Origin: Bathynomus jamesi
Taxonomy: Eukaryota > Arthropoda > Malacostraca > Isopoda > Cirolanidae
Length of the DNA: 64,000 nucleotides
Reading direction: 5' to 3'
Assembly: GCA_023014485.1 (NCBI GenBank)
Contig: JAJOZX010009068.1
Span: 1-64,000 of the forward strand
Made by a program: the position numbers and the translations under genes. The notes below the pieces were generated by a model. That model had not been told where the DNA came from and did no database searches. It was given only the letters and a program-made list of their open reading frames with translations. Position 1 is the first letter of the stretch. Each line of letters opens with the position of its first letter. Below are positions 29,884 to 38,493 of this stretch, one piece after another.

Positions 29884-30741
29884 ATGGCTCCTAACCATTT
29901 CTACGTCACACTCCCGTCCTCCTCGTCCCTGTCTGTACACCCTAACAACACGCTAGCCAACTTTGTAACAGAACTCCATGGGCACATTGAATTGGGTCGT
30001 GATTCGTATGAGGTGGGGATATGCGAAATTCAGCTGGACACCGTCTTTTTAAATATTGAACATAAAGAACCCGTTTTTACGATTCTTAGAGACATTGACG
30101 AGTGTGAAAAAGCTGGGGTAGCTATGGATGAAACTATGCGCATCGCTCGGACTAAGATTGCACGGTATTACAGTACAGAAGTAAGACTAAGGCCGGGTCA
30201 ATATGGTTCGGCCGAGGATGTTGTGAGAGGCTTAAACGTAAGTTTAAGAAACTCAAACCTTACGAATGATTTAGTATATGAAATCGTAAACAACCCTGCA
30301 CATACACTAATCCTAAAATCAAAGACTAACAGACGTCTTAAAGAACATAGAAAGTTCAAAATTCTAACCAACGGCCGATATAGCGCAGCCTTCCAAAGAG
30401 ACACATTTCACGAGACACAGTATAACTTGTCCAGATTAATGTATCAATTGAAGATGGAGAAATTGGCTGAAAGGTCCCCAGACATGTGCTATATTTACAG
30501 TAATATAGTGGAGCACCAGTTTGTTGGGGATACCCAGGCACGCCTGCTGCGCATTGCTCACATCCCCAACCATAGAGGAAGGAGTTTGAGTATTACATAT
30601 GACAGACCCCATTATGTGAATGTCGCAACTAATTTAATAACCAATATCACAATATATATAAGAACGATTGAGGGCGAAAACTTCCCATTCGGTAACGGGA
30701 GCTTAACAGTGAAGCTACACTTTCGACGCACTGAGTTATAA
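29884..30741 (+). CDS. Minor capsid (penton-like, single jelly roll) protein
   Basis: The intact 285-codon ORF begins 9 bases after the integrase stop. Its C-terminal part contains MCYIYSNIVEHQFVGD, LLRIAHIP and a final LHFRR, a pattern I associate with the penton or minor capsid protein of Polintons and adintoviruses. It would form capsid vertices. It lies directly before the basic protein and the major capsid gene, the usual order. No frame damage is seen. Confidence 0.8.
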   Translation: MAPNHFYVTLPSSSSLSVHPNNTLANFVTELHGHIELGRDSYEVGICEIQLDTVFLNIEHKEPVFTILRDIDECEKAGVAMDETMRIARTKIARYYSTEVRLRPGQYGSAEDVVRGLNVSLRNSNLTNDLVYEIVNNPAHTLILKSKTNRRLKEHRKFKILTNGRYSAAFQRDTFHETQYNLSRLMYQLKMEKLAERSPDMCYIYSNIVEHQFVGDTQARLLRIAHIPNHRGRSLSITYDRPHYVNVATNLITNITIYIRTIEGENFPFGNGSLTVKLHFRRTEL

Positions 30742-31127
30742 TGGATAGAAAGCCTTTCACCGTCTATCGAGGGATGCGATACCAGCGCGGTAGTGGACTT
30801 GGATCCATTTTTTCATCCATACTACGTACGGCTGTTCCTTTGCTGAAGAGGGGTGCCAGATACCTTGGAAGGAAAGCGCTACAATCAGGCCTTAACACTG
30901 CAGAAGACATATTGGCCGGGGCTAAACCTAAAGAAGCTCTAAAAAAACATTTAAAGCGTACACGGAACGAAATCATCAAAGATGCAAAGAGAAAAATGCG
31001 TGGTGGCGGGAAGAAGAAGAGGGCTCCCCGGAAGAAGAAGGGGTCACGTGGTATTAAACGTAAAAGGCTATCAAAAAAGAAATGCTGTAAGCGAATGAAA
31101 CCTATGGTTGACCACTTTTTTGACTGA
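30741..31127 (+). CDS. Basic virion-core-like protein, 128 aa
   Basis: The start overlaps the minor capsid stop (TAATG). Residues ~15-60 form an amphipathic stretch (RGSGLGSIFSSILRTAVPLL), reminiscent of membrane-active or core proteins of adenoviruses. The second half is extremely rich in Lys, Arg and Gly (GGGKKKRAPRKKKG) and could condense DNA or act as a nuclear signal. The layout is common in adintovirus-like elements; the exact counterpart (pVI- or pX-like) is not settled. Confidence 0.7.
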   Translation: MDRKPFTVYRGMRYQRGSGLGSIFSSILRTAVPLLKRGARYLGRKALQSGLNTAEDILAGAKPKEALKKHLKRTRNEIIKDAKRKMRGGGKKKRAPRKKKGSRGIKRKRLSKKKCCKRMKPMVDHFFD

Positions 31128-31201
31128 TATAAGCTAAGGATATTGATCTCATGAATCATAGTTTGTTTACCACTTGTCGAGAGAGGAGTCACTATTTCGC
31201 C

Positions 31202-32503
31202 ATGGCACGCTTCATCCACCCATGTAGTTCACAATGCTGTAAGTCGGAGCTGTCCTTTTTTGAGCTCCCGCCAACCCAAGTTTCTATTGAGCACAGTGAC
31301 TTTATTACAATTAACCCTTTAAACACAATTAGTTCCCCGACTGCACCTATAGAATTCGTGATACCCAGCTCAGGTCCTTACTTTTTTGATCCAAGCTGTG
31401 TGCACATGTACGCTAAGCTACGTATAGCCCATTCTGATGGAACGGTCTGCGATGACAAATATGCTGTATACCCTGAAACAAACTTTCTGCACGCCATATT
31501 CAACCAGTGTGACGTATATTTAAATCAGACCAACATATCGGCAGGCACGGGGTACTATCATCTACGAGCCTATTTGGAAAATGTCCTCAACTTTTCCAAA
31601 GAAGCGAAGGCTACCTTTTTAAGTGCGGAGGGATATTATCAAACTAAAGATGAAAATAGTATAAAGGACAAATTTAAAAATTCTAAAAAGAAAATATACG
31701 AGTGTTTTGGACGGTTGCACACAGATTTCACTTTCCAGGAGAAGTTGCTTGTGAACGGGGTGGATATGAAAATAAAGCTCACCCGCACGAGTCCTGAGAT
31801 CTGCTTAAATCTGGATGCGAATCAAGAAGAGGGTGCAAAGTCCGTTGTGGTTCACATTATGGACACATACCTCCGCGTACGGCGAGTGAAATTAAGTTCA
31901 CCAAAACAACTAGAAATTGAGAAAAATTTACTAAACGCTACAGTGAAATATCCTATTAACAGAGTGCAGATCAAACTATATACGGTTCCTGCAGGGTTGG
32001 CATCGAAGCAGATAGAAAACATTGCCCTGGGAAATCTTCCTAAAAGGATATTAATCGGCATGCAGGACCACGCTTCGGTGAATGGAAAATATAAAAAGAG
32101 TGCCTTTAAATTCGAGAATTTCGGACTTAAAAATATAACTCTGTACGTTAATGGCACTGCTTTGGGTGGAACAATGGGTACGGACTATTCATCAGACGCT
32201 GTGTTACCGCTTTGTGCCAGAGCCTATAGTAATCTGACCCATATTGCAGGTGATTGTGATGAGCTTGGTAATGGGGTAACGCAGGAAGAATTCATTGATC
32301 AATTTAACCTTTACCCGTTTGACATTACACCTGACTTATCTGCTAGCGTAAATACCCATTTAACACCACAGCAGAGCGGAAACATCTCAGTGCGGCTGGA
32401 ATTCGCCAAGCCTATAGACGCTCCTATTAGTGTACTAGTATATCTCGAATCGCAAGCCCTAATAGAAGTAGATAGATTTAGAAGCGTTATCACTGACTTT
32501 TAA
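31202..32503 (+). CDS. Major capsid protein, double jelly roll
   Basis: The protein would build the icosahedral shell. The open frame starts at 31,151, but the family N-terminus (FIHPCSSQC, then LPPTQVSIE) matches the ATG at 31,202, which has a strong context (cgccATGG), giving 433 residues. Landmarks include the IEFVIPSSG block, YAKLRI, and near the end DITPDLSA and VRLEFAKP. The frame is undamaged. It is followed after one base by the protease gene. Confidence 0.9.
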   Translation: MARFIHPCSSQCCKSELSFFELPPTQVSIEHSDFITINPLNTISSPTAPIEFVIPSSGPYFFDPSCVHMYAKLRIAHSDGTVCDDKYAVYPETNFLHAIFNQCDVYLNQTNISAGTGYYHLRAYLENVLNFSKEAKATFLSAEGYYQTKDENSIKDKFKNSKKKIYECFGRLHTDFTFQEKLLVNGVDMKIKLTRTSPEICLNLDANQEEGAKSVVVHIMDTYLRVRRVKLSSPKQLEIEKNLLNATVKYPINRVQIKLYTVPAGLASKQIENIALGNLPKRILIGMQDHASVNGKYKKSAFKFENFGLKNITLYVNGTALGGTMGTDYSSDAVLPLCARAYSNLTHIAGDCDELGNGVTQEEFIDQFNLYPFDITPDLSASVNTHLTPQQSGNISVRLEFAKPIDAPISVLVYLESQALIEVDRFRSVITDF

Positions 32504-32504
32504 A

Positions 32505-32888
32505 ATGGATGCTAATACACTTCAGAAAGTAATGGAGCGAGTCACACGTTCCAAATTTATCGGCGTGTTTGCGAAGAATGAAACATTGAGTTTGCCAAGT
32601 ACGCGAGAATGCGGTAGTCTTATTGTGAACACAGACATCATCGGTAATGAAGGGATTCACTGTATCGCTGTCTATTTCAAAAATAGACAGCGCCTGTACT
32701 ATTTTGATTCACTCGGTACTCAACCCTGGAGTGACCCTATTATTGTAAAATTTCTCGCTCAGTTACATATTCCGGAAGTTGTGTGGACCCCATTTCGCAT
32801 GCAAGGATATTTTACTAATGTTTGCGGAATGTACTGCGTCTCATTTCTCATGCATATGTCAAATGATAAAGAATTTATAAATTTTTAA
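32505..32888 (+). CDS. Adenain-like cysteine protease
   Basis: This maturation protease would cleave capsid precursors. Catalytic elements are visible in order: His in GIHCIAVYF, Asp in YFDSLG, Gln in MQGYFTNVCG, and Cys in the CGMYC word. Adenoviral proteases are about 200 residues; this one has 127 and a short C-terminus, but Polinton versions are often compact. It begins one base after the major capsid stop and closes the rightward block. AATAAA at about 33,048 could serve as a polyadenylation signal. Confidence 0.85.
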   Translation: MDANTLQKVMERVTRSKFIGVFAKNETLSLPSTRECGSLIVNTDIIGNEGIHCIAVYFKNRQRLYYFDSLGTQPWSDPIIVKFLAQLHIPEVVWTPFRMQGYFTNVCGMYCVSFLMHMSNDKEFINF

Positions 32889-33417
32889 AATTTATTTGAC
32901 CCTTGTCACACTCGCCGAAACGATGAAATGGTATGCAGACAGATAAAAAACCTTTTTCCAATTGTACGTACTCGTTGTATATTTTAATGTTTTTGTTCGT
33001 ATATTTGTAACGATATATTCGTTTATTGTACTGATTTCTTTCATTTAATAAATTTATGAAAATATATTGTGTCTTCTTATCCCAAAAAGATCGAAAAACA
33101 CTTACATTATTTCGGTGTGACATTGTTGACTGACCAGTATACCCTCCCTATTCCGAGATTCTTCAAAAGATTGTATAACTCGTGTCAAATCCTCATCGGA
33201 CCTTAAAGGAATAATGCTTCTAAAACATATACAGAGTATACAGACAGATCCCCATTATGTGAAGATATCTTTGGTTCGAGGAGTGAACGCCATAAAAATT
33301 TCGATTTTAGCATAATGGGGATAACCAAATAACACTGATTGACAGTTTTGGCGAGTATCTATTTGACGAGATACTACAACTCTCCATATATATATATAAA
33401 ATTCTAATTATAGACAC
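32889..33417. other. Spacer after protease, possible leftward leader
   Basis: On the minus strand a TGGTCAGTC initiator-like word (33,129-33,137) precedes a short ATG frame (33,123) that reaches a GTAAGTG splice-donor-like word after only a few codons. The longer ORF covering 32,875-33,123 has no domain and is probably not a gene. The rest is AT-rich. Confidence 0.45.
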
Positions 33418-33437
33418 TTACATTTCTATGGTAGTCC
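33388..33437 (+). repeat. 50-bp direct repeat, copy 1
   Basis: The words cacttacatttctatggtag and tatataaaat occur here and again at 33,784-33,833. The pair brackets the small leftward gene and its promoter, as if this ~400-bp cassette had been duplicated or inserted. Confidence 0.7.
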
Positions 33438-33591
33438 CTTGCGTCGGGTTGTAAGGAGCGTCACTGCAAATATCTTCTACGGTTTGCGTTGAAAATAATT
33501 CGCCACGATCAATCGCATTGAAAAGAATAATTGCGGTTAATGCTGCAGTATCACGTTCTTCATACAAGTCTGGGGAGACGTACAGGTCCAT
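33418..33591 (-). CDS. Small Polinton ORF, 57 aa, with strong promoter
   Basis: The ATG at 33,591 lies in an ideal context (ccaccATGG). The 57 codons encode an acidic, soluble-looking peptide that I do not recognise. The end reads atgtaagtg, so the TAA stop is also the core of a strong splice donor, and the ORF may be a first exon. A TATAAAAGGGG box lies 64 bases upstream. It is the only leftward gene candidate in the right arm. It is too short for standard gene-finding and may be an accessory regulator. Confidence 0.55.
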   Translation of the reverse strand: MDLYVSPDLYEERDTAALTAIILFNAIDRGELFSTQTVEDICSDAPYNPTQGTTIEM

Positions 33592-33654
33592 GGTGGAGGG
33601 AATGATTATTCACTGACGCGAAAATAGCTACTGTTACTCCAAACTGAAAAATAT

Positions 33655-33665
33655 CCCCTTTTATA
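33655..33665 (-). promoter_or_regulatory. TATA box for the small leftward ORF
   Basis: On the minus strand the sequence reads TATAAAAGGGG, 64 bases before the ATG at 33,591. A GGGCGGAGCTT element lies a further ~20 bases upstream (about 33,687-33,697) and is shared with the 22.65-kb intergenic region. Confidence 0.65.
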
Positions 33666-33783
33666 TGCACAATCGCCAAGCTCCGCCCCAAAAGACCAGA
33701 TGTTCGTAGTGATTGGCTGCCGATGTAGCTTGGTGGAGCTATGACGTGTACCAATCCGCTATAACGAGACCGGACGAGTAACA

Positions 33784-33833
33784 TATATATAAAATCGAAT
33801 TATAGGCACTTACATTTCTATGGTAGTCCCTTA
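33784..33833 (+). repeat. 50-bp direct repeat, copy 2
   Basis: This is the partner of the repeat at 33,388-33,437, differing at a few positions. Confidence 0.7.
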
Positions 33834-34118
33834 TATTATATTTTTTACTTACAAATTATTAGTATTGTTTGTTAACATAATTGTTAACTTATTTTATAAT
33901 AAAGAAATTATATCCTAATTATATTTTAAAAAGAACATTCGGTTTCAACGTTAAGCTGTGGTCTAAGGCGGCGTGGCATAAATAAATACTAAAATAAAAT
34001 TAAATGTTAAAAATCTTTATTCATACGTTATTAAAAGTTAAAAATCTTTATTAATAAAACAGGATAGAAGCATATGAAAGTCAAGGTAAACTATAGTTGT
34101 AAATTATAGTTAGGTTAT
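33834..34118. other. AT-rich spacer, trace of SINE 3' end
   Basis: Around 33,945-33,975 the words ttaagctgtggtctaaggcgg resemble the SINE 3' block. Nothing else is recognised. Confidence 0.4.
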
Positions 34119-34506
34119 ACGATGTTTTTCGGGCATACTACTGCCTCGGGTTAAATGATCCTGTTATTTTAAATCACGTATTTGAAAGAGTTAATCATTA
34201 TTGCTACATAGAAAAAATCGGCATTACGATGTTTTTCGGGTATACTACTGCCTCGGGTCAAATGGTCCTGTTATTTTAAATCACGTATTTGAAAGAGTTA
34301 ATATTATTGCTACATAGAAAAAATCGTGCATTACGATGTTTTTCGGGTATACTACTGCCTCGGGTCAAATGGTCCTGTTATTTTAAATCACGTATTTGAA
34401 AGAGTTAATTATTATTGCTACATAGAAAAAATCGTGCATTACGATGTTTTTCGGGTATACTACTGCCTCGGGTCAAATGGTCCTGTTATTTTAAATCACG
34501 TATTTA
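34119..34506 (+). repeat. Tandem array, 107-108-bp unit, four copies
   Basis: The word acgatgtttttcgg starts units at 34,119, 34,226, 34,333 and 34,441. Copies differ at only a few positions. A further partial unit resumes at about 34,727, after a 220-bp block that interrupts the fourth unit. The array lies in the gene-poor right arm of the Polinton. Confidence 0.88.
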
Positions 34507-34727
34507 ACGACACATCGCGCTCATTTCCATTGCTATATATGGCTCTAGGATCGGCCCTGACGAGATGTATTTCGTAGGTTAGGTTAGGTCTCTTACATAT
34601 AAAAGTCCATGTGGTAGAGTAAGCAACGAACCCCATCGACGAGATGTATTTCTGAATCCATGTTAAACTGGAGGTCTAATTTACGAGCGAGTGCACGTAT
34701 TATGTTCTTGTACCGGCGTAGGCGAGA
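34507..34727 (+). other. Block of rearranged Polinton gene fragments
   Basis: The block interrupts a 107-bp repeat unit between the words cacgtattt and gaaagagtt. Bases 34,514-34,560 resemble 26,573-26,619 (polymerase N-module region) in the same plus-strand direction. Bases 34,680-34,726 match the reverse complement of 27,946-27,992 (107-aa gene) with about one mismatch. A TATAAAAG word lies between them at 34,598-34,605. Confidence 0.7.
34598..34605 (+). promoter_or_regulatory. TATA box within the rearranged block
   Basis: TATAAAAG reads rightward. A transcript starting ~30 bases downstream would include the antisense copy of the 107-aa gene at 34,680-34,726. Expression is not shown. Confidence 0.4.
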
Positions 34728-34861
34728 AAGAGTTAATTAGTATTGCTACATAGAAAATCGTGCATTATGATGTTTTTTTCGATTATTATTTATTGAACAA
34801 AACTCTCGCTCTTTCTATATATATATATAGAAAGAGTGGTCTGGAAGGAAGTTTACCAATG

Positions 34862-35300
34862 ATTAAATTCTCTTTGCGAGTGACCCGTTGCCCGCGTCGG
34901 GCTAACCTTTGGTTAGCTTCCGCCCGAATTGTTCATTCTGACGAAGGTCAAGCTTTTCACTCCACCTTAGACCTACAGTTTAACGTGGATTCCGAACCAC
35001 GCCCCATCAGCAGCCCAGCGTCTTGACCACTAGGCCACCTAGGGTACCCATTTATCTACCAACCACTTTCTTTATTGTGTGGAAGGATGAACAGCTGGGT
35101 TTTGCTGCGCGCCGGCTGCCGTCGGGTCTCGAACCCTGGGCCGATGGATTCGTAGTCCGCGACGCTAACCACTACACCACCGAGGCGCCTCATGAGGCTA
35201 ACATCATGAAAAAGAAAAACTATGGTATTTGCCATTACTTATTCGGACTATAGTGGATTTAATTATCCCAGAAGAGTTCCTTGTTCCATGCACGGTCTGT
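34862..35300 (+). repeat. Dispersed repeat (family shared with 62.4 kb), split by SINE
   Basis: Bases 34,870-34,906 (tctttgcgagtgacccgttg onward) and 35,196-35,300 (gaaaaactatggtatttgcc onward) are contiguous in the reversed copy at 62,395-62,552. The SINE at 34,907-35,195 sits between them. Confidence 0.85.
34907..35195 (-). repeat. Dimeric tRNA-derived SINE with target duplication
   Basis: In minus orientation the element has a first tRNA-like unit (box A-like GTGTAGTGGTTAGCG, box B-like GGTTCGAGACCC), a linker, and a second tRNA-like unit (GTACCCTAGGTGGCC to GTGGTTCGGAATCC), then a non-tRNA 3' block. GGCTAAC flanks both sides (34,900-34,906 and 35,196-35,202). The 62.5-kb relative of the host repeat lacks this insert, confirming the boundaries. 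Confidence 0.88.
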
Positions 35301-35302
35301 GT

Positions 35303-35305
35303 GTA

Positions 35306-35372
<67 letters not shown>
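35303..35372. repeat. (AT)n microsatellite
   Basis: Long alternating AT tract with one TACATA interruption. A second, longer tract lies at 35,880-35,954. Confidence 0.9.
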
Positions 35373-35374
<2 letters not shown>

Positions 35375-35875
35375 GTGTACGTTTTTTCCCACTGTTATTC
35401 GTGACTTAAATATTTATAATAAAAATCAAGTGTCTAAAAAAGTTATTTAATAAGCAGAATTTAATTGGATTCATTGTAGAAGTAATAACAATGGCAATAT
35501 TAATATTTGGAACAGTGGGTACTTATCAAGGGCTGCCTTAAGAAAGGTCTCTCGCAAGCAGATTTTCTCCGAAACCAACCTCGCTATAGTGGACTGTGTT
35601 TTGGGGAAATCCAACTTTCTTCGTTTCTTTTAATTTCGTTTTTCATTTTTCATTCGCAGGGAATGAGGCTCGTATGTTTTCTTAACTTTTCATCTCGTTT
35701 GGTGGGTTTCGAATTGTATCGTAAATTATCGTATTTCGAATTGTATCGTAAATGATCATTTCGTTTCGTTATTCGTGAGGGCTCATCTACAATCATATAT
35801 TGTGGTATTTTATATGATTTGTGCACAGATGGGTTAAACTGTGGGTCTAAGTTACGCATAAATATAAAACATTTT

Positions 35876-35946
<71 letters not shown>

Positions 35947-36320
35947 ATATATATCACAAGATATTTAAAAGACTGATATAATTATAGTAAACTTATGTCG
36001 AAATAGTTACCCATAAAATTAATTGTTTTCGGCTGATTATGGATAACTATGTTATTTGTTTCGTTCATCTTCAAGTTTAATGAAGCTGGGTATCCATTAT
36101 AAAAATTCGTTTCTGTCTAACGAATTATTTATTGGGTAACTTTGTTAATTCTATTAATGCGTAAATATTTCTGAAACATGAAAGAGGCGCTTGTGTTATT
36201 TTATATGGTTGATTCTTCCAACTGATTAACTATATAAACATAATGTGTTATTTTATATGGGTGAATCTTCCAACTGATTAACTATATAAACATATATTGT
36301 GGTATTTTATATGGTTCATT
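35373..36320. other. Gene-poor Polinton right arm
   Basis: No credible ORF is present. There are short duplications (tcgaattgtatcgtaaat at about 35,708 and 35,737; ttttatatgg(g/t)t(g/t)a blocks at 36,200-36,310) and the long (AT)n tract at 35,880-35,954. Confidence 0.5.
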
Positions 36321-36535
36321 AGTTTATTATATATACAAGTACAATTTAATAAATATTGCTATCTGGAATACATAGCGCTATCTGGTGTACATGACGCGAT
36401 CTGGCAACTCAGCAACTGAATACATTGCGTGATCTGACAACTCAGCAACTGAATACATTGCGTGATCTGACAACTCAGCAACTGAATACATGGCGCTATC
36501 TGGCAATTCAGCCAGAATAGAGGCTTATAAAAGAC
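36320..36535 (+). repeat. Subterminal ~46-bp repeats, right side
   Basis: Three to four units share cagcaactgaatacat and tgcgtgatctgacaactcag. They face the right terminal repeat as the taatcagcc array faces the left one, with a common word tatctggcaa. Confidence 0.7.
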
Positions 36536-36562
36536 CGCGAAGTTGGTGAAAGACTCATTCCA

Positions 36563-36598
36563 CCTCGGCTCCCAGCCGAGGAAGGACCTCTGGTCCTT
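36563..36598 (+). other. Twin back-to-back hairpins
   Basis: CCTCGGCT/AGCCGAGG with a 3-base loop (36,563-36,581) is followed at once by AAGGACC/GGTCCTT with a 3-base loop (36,582-36,598). Both stems are perfect. Confidence 0.7.
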
Positions 36599-36689
36599 CT
36601 CTTTCAGGCCCTTTGGTAAAACCCCTTAGTGGCCTCTTAGGTTAGGTAAACGAAAATAATATGCCTTGCTATCAAAGGCAACTACTCTC

Positions 36690-36836
36690 TCTCTCTCTCT
36701 CTCCTTCAGGCATCTCCATCCTTCAGGTGTTTCTCTCTCTCCTGCATGTGCACCTACTGCATGTGTACCTCCTGCATGTGTGCGTATGTGTGTGTACCTT
36801 CTACATGTGTACCTCCTGCATGTGTACCTGCCCCTT
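36690..36836 (+). repeat. Low-complexity CT tract and catgtg minisatellite
   Basis: A (CT)n run is followed by several units of ~18 bp around ctgcatgtgtacct. The overlapping ORFs are low complexity. Confidence 0.7.
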
Positions 36837-36845
36837 GGCTGATTA

Positions 36846-37218
36846 GACGTATATAATAATAATGTATACAATAATACTGCTAAAAAGAGGTATCTGACAA
36901 CTCAAGCCATTTACGCCAACTGGCTGATTAGGAGCCTATAAAACAACGCCAACTCGGCTGAAGTCTTAATGTGCACTTGGCTCCTGCCAGGTGAACACCT
37001 CTCCTCCTTTCTCTCCTTTCTCTTGGGGGATAACGCCGCCTCCAAGTTTCCCCCCACCCCCCTTTGCAACACACCCACCCCTCTTTGCAACAACCCCCAC
37101 CCACTTTGCAACAACCACCCCTTGCAACAACACCCTTTGCAACAACCCCACCCCCTTTGCAACATTACATAATAACCTGCAACATTCTTGCACTCTCCCC
37201 TTTTGCGGCTATACTACT
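36846..37218 (-). repeat. Polinton right terminal inverted repeat
   Basis: This matches the left terminus in reverse from the end AGTAGTATAGCC inward for about 370 bp. The G-rich unit array differs in unit number and order from the left end, while the flanking sequence (for example ACTTGGAGGCGGCGTTATCC) is nearly identical. Confidence 0.9.
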
Positions 37219-37476
37219 CAGGAACAAGAAGATGTCGAGCTGCTGAATTGGTTCACCAAGGGGTGTGACCTAAACCCCACTGAAAATGTGTTGGCAAATG
37301 TGGCTAATGCTTGGGAGCCTGAGCAGGAGCGGACACCTCGGCACCTGCTGGAGCACACCATGGCAGAGTGGGAACTTTTCCGCAGGAACCCACAAATCAT
37401 CTGCAATCACGTGGCATCTGTTCCAAATGGGCTACGAGAGGTCATTAATAATAATGGAGGATGGACTAAGTATTGA
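37219..37476 (+). pseudogene. Tc1/mariner transposase relic, right part
   Basis: Starting with the duplicated CAGGAA, the frame continues the domain left off at 19,771 and runs 85 codons to a natural stop. It contains LNPTENV, the third catalytic-residue block of Tc1/mariner transposases (usual form LNPIENV/W), and a final LREVINNNGGWTKY typical of the Tc1 C-terminus. It is the host sequence that the Polinton entered. Confidence 0.88.
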
Positions 37477-38034
37477 GTAATTGTGTATAATAATGTTATG
37501 GTTGTGATGTAGTAAATATATATTTATTTACTCGAACAACTGGCAGCTCCTTAGAATTTGAACATTATGTTTCGTCTGTTCTTAAGAAAATCCCTAAATT
37601 TACTTAATTCATGTTTATTTTTGTAATAAAAAATTTAACTATGTTATCGTTATCTCTCCATGATAGACCTTTTTCTGGATAATCATTTGTTGATGATGCA
37701 TGGACTTTAAACAGAAATGTTATTGCCGGCAGGAAAAGTCGATACTACAACTTATCTTCCACTTTAACTATAAGGTGTCCACATCAAAATCCTATGATTG
37801 AAAGTTTTTAAAGTATCCCACGTTTGTGAAATAACCTAACTACTTTTTCCCTAAATTTAGGAATAATGCTTTAATAAAATATATAGTCGTCCTAGCATTA
37901 CCACCAAAACTACACTGAGCAATATATACGAGTATATTCAGTCATTGGTTTTCAAAAAATAAAAGTATTACTATGACAACACTTGAGAGGGGGGAGGAGG
38001 AGAGGGAGGGAGTGAGGGTGGGGGACTGTGGTTT
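37477..38034. other. Spacer, nothing recognised
   Basis: AT-rich sequence downstream of the Tc1 relic; its 3' inverted terminus was not identified with confidence. Confidence 0.45.
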
Positions 38035-38493
38035 AAGAGGGACTGCGCTGCTACCAGATCTCGGAGAAGGTGGAGCGGAACTACTGTAGGGAACTGTACA
38101 ACATAATATACGGATAAAAAAATAATAGAAAAATTGGTACCTAACCCCAAACTCATCTATATAACGGTATAACCATACAAACAATATTGGAAAATAGGAA
38201 CGGCAGAATGTTTAGTGTTCCCAAACTAAAAGCTAGACAAGAGACATCCTCAACGATGAGGGAAAATAGTTTTGTCGTAGGGGGCCAAGACTATTTAATC
38301 AGTTACCCATAGAAATTCGGAACACCATTGATGTCGATGTCGAAGTAGTCAAAAGAAGACTAGACACCTGGCTATCTGAGATGGAAAGCTCAAGAAAGCA
38401 ACTCTCTCCTCCACCAAGCCAGCTCTAAAGGTGGGCCACGAAACAGACTCTCGTGAAGTAAGGAATTATCACACGGAAATTCTACAAGTTTAG

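Larger units (their letters stand above)
19772..37218. mobile_element. Complete Polinton/Maverick element, 17.4 kb
   Basis: The element has long terminal inverted repeats beginning AGTAGTATAGCCGC on both sides and an exact 6-bp duplication CAGGAA, which is the size Polintons make. It carries the family's core set: protein-primed DNA polymerase B, retroviral-type integrase with chromodomain, packaging ATPase, adenain-like protease, double-jelly-roll major capsid and single-jelly-roll minor capsid. Genes diverge from a short spacer at 27,061-27,148. Such elements are both self-synthesising transposons and relatives of adintoviruses. Frameshifts in three replication or integration genes mean this copy is probably inactive. 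The right arm (32.9-36.8 kb) is gene-poor and full of later insertions. Confidence 0.95.

Noticed and set aside
32875..33123. 82-codon leftward ORF after the protease
   Set aside because: AT-rich, no domain, and interrupted by a donor-like word after a few codons; at most a leader exon.
34119..34506. CRISPR-like array
   Set aside because: Units are directly adjacent 107-bp repeats without unique spacers, in a eukaryotic transposon.
19772..37218. Free virus contig joined to host by misassembly
   Set aside because: The exact 6-bp duplication and the reunited Tc1 frame at both flanks show genuine integration.
36991..37476. 161-codon ORF as a single gene
   Set aside because: It joins translated Polinton terminal repeat to the Tc1 relic; the junction is the insertion point.
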